Below are positions 48,400 to 61,628 of a stretch of 64,000 nucleotides of DNA, piece after piece. How positions within the stretch are numbered: the stretch's first letter is position 1; each line of letters begins with the position of its first letter. The translations under genes were made by a program, and so were the position numbers. The stretch is from assembly GCA_021442155.1 (NCBI GenBank), contig CM038221.1:46013648-46077647 (forward strand). Direction: 5' to 3'. The DNA is from Cymbidium sinense. Taxonomy: Eukaryota > Streptophyta > Magnoliopsida > Asparagales > Orchidaceae. Under the pieces are notes generated by a model. The model worked only from the letters and a program-made list of their open reading frames with translations. It ran no database searches and was not told the DNA's origin.

Positions 48400-48818
48400 T
48401 TGGTTTTCCTCGAAGAGGTCATCAACTGCCCGTCACCCGGATTTAGAGGCGATAAAGCCCATAGTTCATGCACGAGGCTCCGGTTTTCTCTCGAGAGCGT
48501 CGTCTCGTCGGATCCGGTTTGAAGGTGATCAAGGCCCCTAATTTATACAGCGAGGCTCCGATCTTCCCTCGGGAGAGGCGTCAACTATCCTCATCAAATC
48601 AACCGGGTTTGGAGGCGATCAAGGCCTATAGTTCATACGGTGAGGCTCCAGATTTTCCTCAAGAGAGGCAACAATTGCCCTCGTCGGATCGACCAGGTTT
48701 AGAGGCGATCAAAGCCCTTAATTCATATGGCGAGGCTCTGATTTTCCCTTGGGAGAGTCATCAACTGTCCTCGTTGGATCGTCCGGGTTTGGAGGCGATC
48801 AAGGCCCATAATTTATAG
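48400..48818. repeat. 90-bp tandem array, about 5 units
   Basis: Unit GGCGAGGCTCCGATTTTCCC... with GGAGGCGATCAAGGCCC near its end. Starts lie near 48471, 48551, 48641 and 48731, plus a partial first unit. The period is exactly 30 codons, so the + strand stays open across it. The element itself reads on the minus strand, so I do not call a gene. Confidence 0.92.
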
Positions 48819-48959
48819 AAAATTGATTTTCTTAAAATTACAATAGATGATTCAACAGTTGAAAATTGCCAATGTGGTGGAGGAGTATTGATTAGGAACT
48901 ATTCCTCAAAAAATTAAGAAATTCTGGCAGATAATTTTAGAGTCATTTTTCATGGTGTT

Positions 48960-49990
48960 ACTTGGTGCATTTGACTTGTATGAAAAAAGTTGAAAGAATC
49001 TGTGAAATATTTTTTACTTATCCGAAGTTGTTTGTCAAAGTATCACTTGATGATATTAACCTATATGGAAGGGGTAGAATCAAATCCGCTGAAGATTTTT
49101 GACCCATCCGAGGTTGTTTGTCAAAATATTACTTGACGACATTAACATGTATTGAAGAGATTGCATCGAATCTATAGATGATTTTTGACCCATCCGAGGT
49201 TGTTTGTCAAAGTGTTACTTGATGTAATTAATCTGTATGGAAGGGGTCGAATCAAATCTACTGGATTTTTGACCCATCCGAGATTGTTTGTCAAACTCTT
49301 CGCTCGATGACGTTAACCTGTGTAGAGTAGGTGCGAAGTTTTGACCTATTCGAGGTTGTTTGTGAGAGTCTTTGCTCGATGACATTAACCTGTGTGGAGT
49401 AGGTGCGAAGTTTTGACCTATTTTAGGTTGTTTGTCAGAGTCTTCGTTTGATGATGTTAACCTGTGTGGAGTAGGTGCAAAGTTTTGACCTAACCGAGAT
49501 TGTTTGTCAGAGTCTTCGCTTGATGACGTTAATCTATGTGGAGTAGGTACAAAGTTTTGACCTATCCGAGATTGTTTGTAAAAGTTTTCACTCGATGACA
49601 TTAACTTGTGTGGAGTAGGTGCAAAGTTTTGACATATCCGAGGTTATTTGCCAGAGTATTCGCTTGATGGTGTTAGCCTGTGTGGAGTAGGTGCAAAGTT
49701 TTAACCTATCCGAAATTTTTTGTCAGAGTTTTCGCTCGATGACATTAACCTATGTGGAGTAAGTGTGAAGTTTTGACCTATATGAGGTTGTTTGTCAGAG
49801 TTTTACTCGATGACATTTAATTTGTGTGGAAGAAGTCAATTGTTTTAACTCTCATTTGATGTTGTTTTGTCAATGTATGATGTTAGTCTGTATGAAAGAA
49901 GTTAAATATTTTGATTCTTCTGAGATTATTTGTCAGAGTATTACTCAATGATGTTAACCTGTGTGAAAGATGTCAAATCAAAATATTCGT
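48960..49990. repeat. 72-bp tandem array, about 13 units
   Basis: Unit TTTTGACCTATCCGAGGTTG, then TTTGTCAGAGTCTTCGCTCG, then ATGACGTTAACCTGTGTGGA, then GTAGGTGCGAAG. Exact 72-bp steps occur at 49339, 49411, 49483 and 49555. On the minus (element) strand 49601-49215 is open and would encode a 24-residue repeat (GQNFAPTPHRLTSSSEDSDK). Outer units are frame-broken. Related units reappear at 52750-52980 in internal 2. Confidence 0.92.
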
Positions 49991-50343
49991 TTGAGACTGT
50001 AGTCAAAGTTGCTCCTTGACCTTTGCCTTATTTTCCATGAGTATGACTGGAGAATCATAATTTGCAAAGATATCTCTCTATTTTTTTAATGTTAAAATTG
50101 CTCCACATTATTGACTTGCTTCTCGAACTGATAATCAATTAGATATCTAAAATATTGATTTGGGCGATCTTTGATATTAAGAATTTCCCCCTAGTTTCCA
50201 ACAAAAGCTGAAGGATCAGAGTTTGATGAATTTTCGTTCTTCTTATGTATTTCTCCAGAGTTAGCTTTTCTCCACCATATAAATGGTGCTGCTCTGAACA
50301 TAAAGTCAGATTGTCAATCATTGTGAAGATGTAAAGGGAATGT

Positions 50344-50363
50344 TTCTCACAGATGACGTCAAA
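50344..50363 (-). other. Primer-binding site next to LTR b
   Basis: The minus strand reads TTTGACGTCATCTGTGAGAA. It resembles the TGGCGCCGTCTGTGGGAA form of plant Ty3 elements with C-to-T and G-to-A changes. The tRNA is not assigned. Confidence 0.65.
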
Positions 50364-50364
50364 C

Positions 50365-51219
50365 TGTTGCGTGCCAGAAATCTTGTAGCGATAGAATAAA
50401 ACTTTACGCCTTAGCTTCATTGGGAAATCCAGCACGCACACAAATAGTTAAAAAGAGAATAAGAAACTCTAGAATTTTTACGTGAAAAAATCCTAAAAAG
50501 AGGGGGAAAAATCACGGGGCCTAACCTAGTAAAGATGCTTTACTATATATCAACTTTGGAGTACAAAGTTTAAGTCTTTCTAATAATGGGATTACAAGAT
50601 GTATGTGAGAAATCCTGATAATGGAAATTTCAAAATCAGGTTATAACAGCTATGCAGCGGTAGTTGGACTGTAATGATTATTGGCGGCAGTCGGTGACAA
50701 CAATTGAGGGCGATCGACGACAACAATGGTGATGATGAACTTCAAACTTCCAGCTTTCTCTCTCAGCTTTCTCCCAAGTTTGCCTTTAGCTCCTTCCCCC
50801 CTTCATGACAAGAACAGGGTCCTATTTATAAGATTATGAGAGGGCATTTTGGTTATTATATTCAAAATCTTAAACACTCCATCGGACGGTCCGTATTGAT
50901 TCATTTGATCATAGATAGTTTTTTGACAATTTGACCTTTCAAATGACCTTCGATTTAAGTGATCTTAGGCTCATTGGATTCATCTCATCGAGCCGCTTGA
51001 TTATACTATAAGCACATTAAATTTATAAGTCATTTGATCATTTATTCAGTATTTCAAAGTTTCACATGTAGCATTTGAGTTTGATTTGAGCTCACTTGGA
51101 CTTGATTTGACTTGGTTCTAGCATTGTTGAACTCATCTCACCGAGTCATTTAATTTGATTATATACATGCTTTAATTTGAGATTTATGCTTCATTTATAA
51201 ATTTTAGAGGGATATATCA
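50365..51219 (-). mobile_element. LTR b (shared middle LTR, 855 bp)
   Basis: TGTTGCGTGCCAG to GGGATATATCA, perfect TG...CA ends. It serves as the 5' LTR of internal 1 (PBS on its left) and the 3' LTR of internal 2 (polypurine tract on its right). Confidence 0.92.
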
Positions 51220-51237
51220 TTTTTCCTCTATTTTTGG
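51220..51237 (-). other. Polypurine tract at LTR b
   Basis: The minus strand reads AAAAATAGAGGAAAAA directly before TGATATATCCC, the LTR start in element sense. Confidence 0.75.
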
Positions 51238-51296
51238 ATGATAAAACTTATTTCATCCAAAAAATAAAATCACTTAAACTAAAAATTATTAGATTA

Positions 51297-51461
<165 letters not shown>

Positions 51462-51851
51462 AGAGACGGAAAAATGAATTTTTTTTTAAATGAGGAATGT
51501 CAAGAGTTTTTTTATTTAAAATATGAATAACTTTTTCTTCTTTTTTTTATGAAGATGAAAAGTTTTTTTTAAAGAGGTATATGAAGAGGTTTTTTTTAAA
51601 AAAATTTTAATGAGAAATATGAAGATTTTTTTATTTAAAATATGAATAACTTTCTCTTCTTTTTTTATGAAGATGAAAAGTTTTTTTTAATGAGGTATTT
51701 GATGAGGTTTTCTTTTAAAATAAGAAATATAAAGAGTTTTCTCCATTTTTATTTTATTATATTTTAGTTTTTAAAAGAATTTGAAGAGTCATTTTTTTAG
51801 TATAAATACCCCTAAAAGGGTAAGGGAAAACTTGCACCTTTATTTTTTCTC

Positions 51852-52265
51852 TTTGACAACCTCCACTGACCTGTATAATAGTGTAGACCTCTCTCGTAGG
51901 CTCTAGTTCTCCCCGATCTCAGGGTTTCCAATTGACCTGGTTAGGCGGCGAGCATCCCGAATTCAGGCTCTAGTGTGCTTCCGCTTTCTTCTCTTTAGTA
52001 GCCTCTACTAACTTGTATAACGGTGCTGGCCCCTCTCGTAGGCTCCAATTTTTCTCGATCTCAGGATTTCCAACTGACCTGGTTAGGCCGCGAGCATCCC
52101 GAATTTAGGCTCCAGTGTGCTTCTACTTTCTTCTCTTTAGTTGCCTCCACTAACCTATATAACAGTGTCGACCTCTCTCGTAGGCTCTAGTTCTCCCTGA
52201 TATCGGGGTTTCCAATTGACCCTGTTAGGTGGCGTGCATCCTGAATTTAATCTCTAGTGTGCTTC
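51852..52265. repeat. 142-bp tandem array, about 3 units
   Basis: Units start at 51852, 51994 and 52136. Common words are CTCTCGTAGGCTC, GGTTTCCAATTGACC, GCGAGCATCC.GAATT and AGTGTGCTTC. Not found in internal 1. Confidence 0.92.
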
Positions 52266-52499
52266 TAATTATGAAGAATATTTTTATGAGTAAGCATCTT
52301 CCTACAGATATCACAATGTCTAAAGATTTCCAAGCAAAGCTTGCACAAGATGATGGGTTGCAGAAACATTAAGGGATGATAAGATCCGATGATGTAATGT
52401 CAACTATCAGCAGTGATACTTTGATAATCATCAAAAAGAAGTTTTATTTTTAAAATTATTTGATGGCTATTCCTCATAAAAGATCGCAATGAGCTTATT

Positions 52500-52750
52500 C
52501 TCCTCCATCGGAGTACCTGTACCTTATGAGGCTTTTGCCTTCTGAGATTTTTGATGTACATGTACCTTCTAAGGCTTTTGCCTTTTGAGATTTTTAATAT
52601 ACCTGCACCTTCTGAGATTTCTGATATATCTATATCTTCTGAGGCTTTTGCCTACAAATATTTTTGATGTACCTGTACCTTCTGAGGCTTTTGCCTTTTG
52701 AGGTTTTTGATGTACCTGTGCCTTCTGAGATTTTCACCTAGTGAGATTTT
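52500..52750. repeat. About 44-bp tandem array, 5-6 units
   Basis: Unit GATGTACCTGTACCTTCTGA, then GGCTTTTGCCTTTTGAGATTT. Some units lack the GGCTTTTGCC half. Confidence 0.88.
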
Positions 52751-53274
52751 TAATTTTTGAAGTTGTTTGTCAGAGTATCACTTAGTGACATTTAACCTGT
52801 GTGGAAGAAGTCAATAGTTTTAACTCTCATTCGAGGTTATTTTGTCAAAGGATGATGTTAACCTGTGTGGAAGAGGTTAAGCATTTTGATTCTTCTGAGA
52901 TTATTTGTCAGAGTATTACTCAATGATGTTAACCTATGTGAAAGAGGTCAAATCAATTCCACTTAAGATTGTAGCCAAAGTTGCTCCTTGATCTTTACCT
53001 TATAATATAAAGATGGCAGTTTATCAAGCTATCTTCTTCTAAGTGTTGAAATATCCTCCAACTTTGACTTATTTCTTGGGCTGGTAATCAATTAGATGCT
53101 TAATGTATACGATCTTCTAAGATTAAGAATTGTGATTTTCAAGAAGAACTAGAACTTGATGAATCTTCATTCATCGTATGGGCTTCTTAAAAGTATGAAG
53201 TGCTCCACTTAGCTGGTAGTTTCGATCTTATTGGAAAACTTGATTGTCTAACAGGATGAAATAATGAGAATCTC

Positions 53275-53294
53275 TTCCCATAGATGACGCTAAA
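53275..53294 (-). other. Primer-binding site next to LTR c
   Basis: The minus strand reads TTTAGCGTCATCTATGGGAA, the same site as at 50344 with a different set of transitions. Confidence 0.68.
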
Positions 53295-53295
53295 C

Positions 53296-54147
53296 TGTTG
53301 TGTGTGAAAAAACCACTTGTGATAGAATAGAACTTCACATCTTAGCTTTGTTGGGAAATCCAGCACGCACGCAGAATAGTTGAAAAGAGAATAAGGAACC
53401 CTAGAATTTTTACGTGAAAAAATCCCAAAAAGAGGGGGGAAAAATCACGAGGCCTAGCCTAGTAAAAAAGCTCCACTATATCTCTGCTTTGGAGTACAAA
53501 GTTTGAATCTTCTCAACAACGGGATTACAAAATTATATGTGAGAAATCCTGATATTAGGAATTCCAGAATAAAGTTACAACAGTTATGCAGCAGTAGTTA
53601 GACTGTAACGGTTGTTGGCGATAGTCAACGACAACAATTGACGTTGATCGACGATAATGGGGGTGATGACAAACTTCAAACTTCTAGCTCTCTCCCAGCT
53701 TTCTCCCAAGTTTGCCTCTAGCTCCTCCTCCCATCATGACAAGAATGGAGTCCTATTTATAGGATTCTGAGAGGGCATTTTAGTCATTATAGCCAAAATC
53801 TTAAAACTCTCCATCGGAAGGTTTGTATTGATTCATTTGATCATAAATAGTTTTTTTGGTGACCATTCAAATGACCTTCGATCTGAGTGATCTTAGGCTT
53901 GTTGGATTCTTCTCATCGAGCCGCTCGATTCTACTATAAGCACGTCAAATTTAGAAGTCATTTGATCATTTAGTCAGTGTTTCAAAGTTTCACATGTAGC
54001 ATTTGAGCTTGATTTGAGCTCAATTGGACTTGATTTGACTTGGTTTTGGCATCGTTGGACTCGTCTCACTGAGCCATTTAATTTAATTGTATGTATGCTT
54101 TAATTTGAGGTTTGTGATTCATTTATAAATTTTAGTGGGATATATTA
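53296..54147 (-). mobile_element. LTR c (5' LTR of the composite, 852 bp)
   Basis: TGTTGTGTGTGAA to GGGATATATTA (expected TCA). Homologous to LTRs a and b along its length. Followed directly by the ATGAG duplication. Confidence 0.9.
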
Positions 54148-54152
54148 ATGAG
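54148..54152. repeat. Target-site duplication, right copy (ATGAG)
   Basis: Identical to 47373-47377. Confidence 0.85.
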
Positions 54153-55011
54153 CTAGCATCAGTGTTTAAGCTTATCTTGTTTACTTATCCCCACTAGTGA
54201 TTTCAAAGCTTAAGCATAATGCAATGAGTAAAGTGCTATTTTTGCTTCAAAGCATAAAACATAAAATGAAACAATGCTTTTTATTAACAAATTACTCGTA
54301 ATGTATAGAAGATAATTACTACTTTACTGAGTACTCGAAAAAGCAATGCTTCAAGTTTTTATAAAATAACTTCGGTCATATTTCACTAAGCATACTGAAA
54401 TTGCTTGCTTCCATGGGATGAGGGATGAGGTGCAACTTATATGGATGGGTCGTGTTGGAGAATAGAGAGTTGATGCGCTGATGGGTTGGGATCGAGAGGT
54501 ATTACTGTGTTGATGATATCATGGGTGAGTTAAGTTGCTGAGTTGCATTAATTGGGGTTGTGATTGAGCCGAGCACAACCTGCAGATTGAAAGGTTGATG
54601 AGATTTTGCTAATAAGGTTGAGATGGGTTGTTGTGTATGAGGAAGCAAAGCGAAGTCTCCTCACTTCAGATCACTTTGCTTTCAAAGAACACTTTTGATT
54701 ACACTGATAAATACATATTCTTTTATTCATTAATATCAAGCTTATATGGCTTAAACCTAGGAAAGTGATGATTTTATTTAAATCCTTTTTAGTTGCATGC
54801 TAGCTGGATCATTAGGTGTGCAAGACAATCATGTCTCTGTGATTAAAATTTTAAGTATTATTCTTAGGATTCTACTTGCATGTGCGGATTTCAATTTCAT
54901 GTAAAGTCTTATGGTGAGCTTGTTGGATGAGTTATAATTTATGGTGATCTTTTTTGATGAGGTGATAAGTTTCTTATTAGAAGTTGCACCTGATGTGAAT
55001 CTCTTGGTTGC
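54153..55011. other. Spacer without recognisable features
   Basis: AT-rich, no coding frame or repeat that I can support. Confidence 0.6.
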
Positions 55012-57615
55012 TGTGGTGTTTATTTTTGAGATGTGTATGGGGGACACCATGCAAATCTGAGGGGCTACCTACTGAAGTGATCAGGTATGACATTAAGAAA
55101 TTGTGCATTATCTTGAAAGATAGAAATCATCACCTTATAATGGACCTAATCACCTAATAAGGACTCCTAAGGCATGATGGGTCTTCAAATGTATAAGAGA
55201 TCTTTCCCCCACTTTACATGAAAAAGTAAAGCTGAGTTTATTTTAAGATGGGTTCGTTAAGTTCTCTATGGAGCAAGCCTCCATAGTTAATTATATCCTA
55301 AGGAAGGTGAGTTCCTTAGGAGTACTCTTGATTAAAGTAGAAATTAAAGTCTCTAAAGATTTCAAGGCTAAACTATCAATAAATTGGTCATGTTTGAAAA
55401 ATAAAATGGGATTGTTCAAGGAGAAGACTTATTATCGAAGCCAAAGAGAATGAGTGGAAATGCTCATGATATTAAAAAACTTAGTGAGCATTCTAATTTA
55501 TCATATAGTTGGGGTTTATATATTTGAAGTTGAGAAAATCAAATTTAATTGAAGTTGACATTTTATTAGAAAGCTAGGGCTTATAATCCCATAACATAAG
55601 GATGTAGAAATGCATAAGAGGTGAGGATTTATGCTTATAGCCTGAAGGAAACAGCTACCTCGGATCCTAAGTCTAGGGGGCTTTAGCATAAGCTAAAGCA
55701 CATCCTAAATCTAAACAAAGAAGGGCATAAGGTTTGCCTACACAAGAGAGGATAAATCATCCAACTGCTGCGCTTACAACCGTCTAGAGTGACAACCAAC
55801 TAACTCCTCTTACACTTTAAATCCATGTGATATGGTCATATGAAATTGCAAGATAGTTGGGCTGTTATTAATTTAGAAAGAGACTAAAGTCCTTAAACTT
55901 ACTCCCTAAGATACTAGAGCATGAGTGGTATAAGTAATGACTTAATCTAGAAATGCAAATCTTTTCAAATTTTATTTGATTTTTGACACTTAATTTTGAC
56001 AAATTTCATAGGATTTTTGTATGCTTAAATGCATGATGAAAGTAGATTATGGGCTAAATCAACGAGAAAAAAGATTTTTTCTGTATAGAGGAGACCCTCA
56101 AAGGTCAAGTCTTCCCCTATCATGCAATGATGAAAATCCTCTCTTAGCAAGAATGAAGCAATATGCATGCATGATGTGAGACGTATAATATTCAGCTAAG
56201 GGGTCATTAAATCTTTTAATTATCTTGATTTAATGCATAGGCTTTATGTGAGATTATGAGTATTTAAAACTTTAGTTATGAGTTGTAGTTGGGGTAGAAA
56301 ATTTTATTTTTTCCTAAGAGCCTAATCACATCCAGGCCATACAACAAACACCAATCATAAAGAAACTATGAAGAGTCATGTAATTTCTAATGCACAAGCT
56401 AAACATAATATCAAACACTTTATAACTAGTGCTAAGAATAACAGTGGCTTGGTATGCCACCAACGAAGAGAGAATGGGTAGCCTAGCTTTATGCTTATAC
56501 AACCCAGAATATGAAAGAATAATTATAATTTACAAATGAATAAATGCTTTGGAGGTCTTCTTATCTTCATTCTTCATGTGTTCATCTTCTTTCCTCTTTT
56601 TATTTGGATGTACTTGCTTCAAAGGCCTCCCAAGACAAAGCCTTCTAGCCACCGCTCATCCTAATCCCCCATAATATACATAACACTAATCCTAATTTCT
56701 AACACAAAATTATATTAAAAATAAGAAAAATAAATCTAACTACTCCTGTAAAATATATGTTCGCTAAACACACATACAATCCCAAGCAGTTATGTTTATA
56801 ACTTGGATCATGCTTAGAGGCTTAAGCAACCTACAAAGAGAGCATTTATATTTATGTTAAGAATCTTTTAAGCATAATCTCCTGCGAAAAATATGATTAG
56901 GATAATATTGGCCTAACATCTAGTCTACAAAATATACACCCTAACATTCAGTCTAAAATAATACATCATAAAATAAAACATACTTCATACCATGCACCGT
57001 CCTAACATAAAGCTAGAAGTGATGACTTGGTTCTAATATGTGTATTAAGGCTTGTGTGGTATGTCCTAGCTAGGCCTCAATGTTATGATTTTTTAAATGT
57101 GAAAGAAATTAATCATAAGAGGTTGATTTTACTTTAAGTGGTTTAATTGATTTGAGAATTTTACTTAGTATTTTCTTTTGTTCATATGATTACACTTAGC
57201 AACTAAGTGTTATAAAGAAAAGAATAAGAGAGGATTACTCTCTTTCATCCCTATCTTAAGTTATTTCTAAAGTATATTAATTTAGTTCTTTTTAGAGAAT
57301 GAATTATTACACATTTTAAATTAATCCTAAGTTTATGTCCATTTTAAATAATCCTTTTCAATATGAAAGGCATCTTAAGATTAATTTGATTGGATTACTA
57401 CCACATGACATATGTTAAATCATTCCTTTCCATCACATATAACATGCATATGATTAAATCCTAAGTATACCTACACATATAATATATTTTATCACACTTG
57501 AATGATGTATATGAGTATGTACATTTAGAGTTTATATTTTTCATTTGATTGAATTATCTTATCATTTTTATTTAAAGCTCTATTTAAATTCTTATACAAA
57601 AATACATAGGGATGA

Positions 57616-58260
57616 AATTAAATAGGTATGTGTCATTGTTAACCAGGGAAGTGAGGTAATTAAATGACCTCCTTGGGGCTAACTAAAACCTTGTATTCTC
57701 GAGATGTCCAAACTATATACCATTACATTCAACCATATGTAAATTTGCATACATGAATCATAAGAAAGAGAACTTCAAATCACATGATCAATTAATTCAA
57801 TCAGTTGAACAATTACAAATGCATAAATTTTTGATAAAAGAAAAGGGGTTTTAATTTCATAATTAAATATACACACATGTATAAGAGACATAAGCTAGTA
57901 CATGTCATTATTAATCAGGGAAGTAGGGTAATCAAATGACCTCCTTCGGGCTACATAAAACCTCATATTCCCGAGATGTCTAGACTAAATATTTGTTTTT
58001 CTCAAATACATATGGATGTATACATAAATAAAGGAAAGTGAACCATGCAAAGATTATATTTTTACTTGATTTAAATATCTATGCATATGGATTAAAGTTA
58101 TTATTCAAATTCTAATGTAGAAATACATATAAATGAAATCAAATAAGTACTTGTCACTGTTAACCAGGAAAGTGAGGTAATTAAATGACCTCCTTAGGGC
58201 TAACTAAAGCCTCATATTCTCGGGATGTCCGGACTATATACATATTAACATTCAAATGCA
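57616..58260. repeat. About 260-bp tandem repeat in LTR 4, three units
   Basis: The phrase TGTCA(T/C)T(G/A)TTAA(C/T)CAGG.AAGT followed by AAATGACCTCCTT.GGGCTA and CGAGATGTC occurs near 57630, 57899 and 58151. LTR 2 has one copy (near 20243). Confidence 0.85.
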
Positions 58261-60529
58261 TGTAATGCTATAAATGAATCAAAAGAAAAAAAAAAGCTTT
58301 AATCACTTAAGGTATAATCACATACATTTCATATGTATTTATAACTAGTATTTATAGTATATGTAATCATTTATTTATAAGCTTTGGAAAAATATATTTA
58401 GATCTAATAGTGATAATAGCCACACATATATCAAATTAAATCAACACATGCAAACTTGACATAAAGGAAACCATTTAATTTAATTAATTTTGTAAAAGAT
58501 GAATGCATGAATCAAATGACATATAATATTAATATGATTGAAGAGGAATAAATAAACTTAAGTATATGATTTCATTCAATCAAATTATTTCATAAGGATA
58601 ATCATATTAAATAAAATCATTTAATATAAACTAAAGCTTTTTAATGTCACTTTTAATTTGATGTTTAATTTGATTTAAGGAAAGAGAGAAAGAGAAAAAG
58701 AGGTTTGCTAATCCTAATCCCATCCCATGTTTGTAGGTTAATTTAATTTAATGATAAGGTAATTAGGTCAATTTTATGGATTAATTAAGTTAAGATATGA
58801 ATTACCTCAATTAATTAACCCTTATCTTAAAGTAATTATCTAAATAATTATGAGTCAATGTAATATGCAAATGAATTGAAAAGTAAATTAACAATGATAC
58901 TATGAAATAAAAAGGCCTAATGCAATTAGCTCACAATTAATAGTTAATTAAGCTTAAGAAACTTACTTAATTATTTTTATGATTTTTTCCACACATATGG
59001 ACAAGTCATAATTTCATTAAATCTCTTTAGGCTATTGAACACATAAAGATCTACCCATGAATTAATTAGGTTCAAATGTATTTTAAAATTTAATTAAACT
59101 AATTAAGTAATTAATTAATCCATTAATCCTTAGTTAATTCCTCTTGAAAAGTGAAGAAAATTTAGAAAAAAGATTCAGAGAGAAGCCCCAATCCAATTCC
59201 CTAAGCCTCCTTATTATTAAATAGTGGTAGATGACCCAATTAATTAAGCAAGTTACTGTTCACATGCTTAATTATCACTTAATTAAGTTAAGAAGGTAAT
59301 TAGGGCTTAGTTGATCAATTTCCCCAATTAATTAACCAATAAATCTAAGAAAAATAGGGGAGGCAGAAGTTATCCCCCTAAACACTCTCAAAAAGTTTGA
59401 AGTTAATTGGTTAATTAATTATGGAATAATTAAGATAATTAACTTTTTAATTAAACCTTAATTAAGCTTAAATTACTATTTAAATCAATTAAAAATAATT
59501 TTAATGAATTCTTCTCTGAAATACCTTTAAAATGAGCCTATGTTTTAATTTTTTTAAATTTTTCAATGATTTATTATGAACTGTGAAAGTTTTAGCCTTT
59601 AAAAAACCAATTAATTAGCCTTAATTAAGACTAATCCCATCAACGCTAGGTGGCGTGCTGATGCGGCATGCTTTCCACATGGTGCCATAGGATTGGCTAT
59701 TTAAGTAGTCACATTCGTGATTGACTCGAATGGCGATGGGATGCAGTTTCTCATGAGCTGTTCGATCTAAGATTGAACTACCATGATCAAACCCACAGTT
59801 AAAGAAGGATTAATCGATCGATCTGGAGTGATCTAATCACATCCATTTGTTCCTATCATGTAAAACGTATGGTGTATGATCTAACAGCTCGTGAATGATG
59901 AATGATGGAGCCCATCCTCCATTGATCGCTCGATCTGAGCTCACCCTAGCTTAGATTTACTCGAAAAGAACTCCACACCTTCACGCAAGGGATCCATGAA
60001 GATCCAACAGCTAAGACCGGCTCACATGCAAATTTTCTTCATAAAGCTTCAACACATTTTAAGCTAAAGCTCAGTTTTAATGGATTTACCTCACCGGAGC
60101 TAAGACCAGTGGTTCACATGCTTGAGGAAGCTTCGTTAGTTGAGACGAAGTCTTATTAAGCAGAAATTAGATTGGTTCAAAGTGTTTTGCTCGGTTGGCC
60201 AAGAATGGTGCTTTGGACATTCAGCTTTAATCGAAGTTCATCCTTTGGTGGGCTTAGAACTCGAGGGAAGGTTCAATTGGCTTCAACGACATGCATGGAA
60301 GGTGTGTGTAAGAGCAAATGAGTTTTGGATGAGAAATGGAAAAGTTGGAATCGAAAGATCAATGCCCTGTTTTAGTTTTTCTTGGGAAGAGAAAATTCGA
60401 GGTGGGGAAGGCTGCCAAGGGTGAAAGGAAAGTGGACTTTGCCAATTTTGATAATATTCCATATGGGGAGTCATATCTAAGGGATATTTGCCTTGGGTTT
60501 GGCTCCAATTTGAGTTTGGGATGACCTAA

Positions 60530-61445
60530 GATGGGTTTGGGTAGGGTTAGGTCAGCTCCCAAGGTCTCATGGGTTGGTTTCATAGGGTTTGGCTTAATTT
60601 GGTCAATTGGGTCAATTTGGGTCATGTTGAGTTAGGTTGAATGATTGGTCAAATTGGGTCAAACCAAGGCTTGGGTTAGGTTCAAATGATGATTTGAAGT
60701 ATTTTTGTTCAAGCGGTTTCAATTTATTTCAGTTTGATGTTATCTCATTTGATTCATATAGGTCAAATGGGCCAAGTTGTAATTTGACCAATTATTATTT
60801 GGGTGTTTGGTTCAAGTTCAATTGGTTAATTGAAAATGATTATAAGCTTTGGTTTGAATCAATTTGGATTTAATTTGGATTTTGGCCAATTTGACATTTC
60901 AAGTCAATTTGGGCTAAGTTGGGTTAGGTTGATCAATTAGTCAAATTAGGCTCAATTATGGCTTTGGACAAGTTTACTAATCAGTTTGGAATTAACTTGA
61001 GCCATTGGTTGCAATCAATTTAGATTAGATCATGATTTGGCCCATTTTGGTCTTTTGGGCCAATTTGGGTCAACTTGGGTTGAATGACCAATTAGGTTTG
61101 AGTTAACTTAATTGATGGTCAAGTCATATTCAATCATTGATTATGAGTTAGTGTGAATCAATGGTTTCAATCAATTTAGTCTAGGATAGGTTTTAGCTAG
61201 TTTGGGTTTCATATTGGCTAAGGGTTGACATGGTCAAATGACCAAGTTGACTTGGTTTGACCTAATTTAAGGCAGTTGATTATCTTAAGGTGAACAATGA
61301 TCATGGTATGAGTTTTGGATGGGCTTGACTCAATTCAATTTGGGTTGGATTAGAACTTGGTTCAAATGAGTTCTTTAGGCCACTTTGAGTCAAGTGGACA
61401 TAAATGGATCAATTGGCTTGGTTTTGGTTTGATTAAGGTTTAGTT

Positions 61446-61450
<5 letters not shown>
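60530..61450 (-). promoter_or_regulatory. W-box-rich block in LTR 4
   Basis: Same GGTCAA/TTGACC composition as 13700-15100. The two palindrome sites are present but mutated (near 60643 and 60929). Confidence 0.45.

Positions 61451-61482
<32 letters not shown>
61449..61482. repeat. (TA)n microsatellite
   Basis: A TA run inside LTR 4. Confidence 0.95.
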
Positions 61483-61628
61483 TTTAGGATTGAAATATAA
61501 ATCTAACCGCAATCAATTTGGGCTATGATAGGTTTTGGTTTATTTGGAATTTTTAAGTCAAAAGGGCTAAGTTGGGCTTAACTTGGGTTGATTTCAATTT
61601 GGCTAGATAATTATAGGTTTTATTTTGT

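Larger units (their letters stand above)
55012..61628 (-). mobile_element. Giant LTR 4, truncated (solo or relic)
   Basis: Starts TGTGGTGTTTATTTTTGAG and runs collinear with LTR 1 (7677 to about 15075), then breaks after TTATAGGTTTTATTTTG. No PBS lies to its left, so no element body is attached on that side. Its first kilobase is closer to LTR 1 (GGGGGACACCA, AATCTGAGGGG) than to LTRs 2 and 3, while its AT-rich middle is closer to LTR 2. The final 570 bp of the family LTR are missing. Confidence 0.82.

Noticed and set aside
48468..48818. 116-codon + strand open frame with 30-residue repeats
   Set aside because: It follows from a 90-bp tandem period divisible by three and runs against the element's direction.
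60140..60424. 94-codon + strand open frame
   Set aside because: Lies inside LTR 4 in a block shared with the other LTRs, is not kept open there and has no recognised domain.
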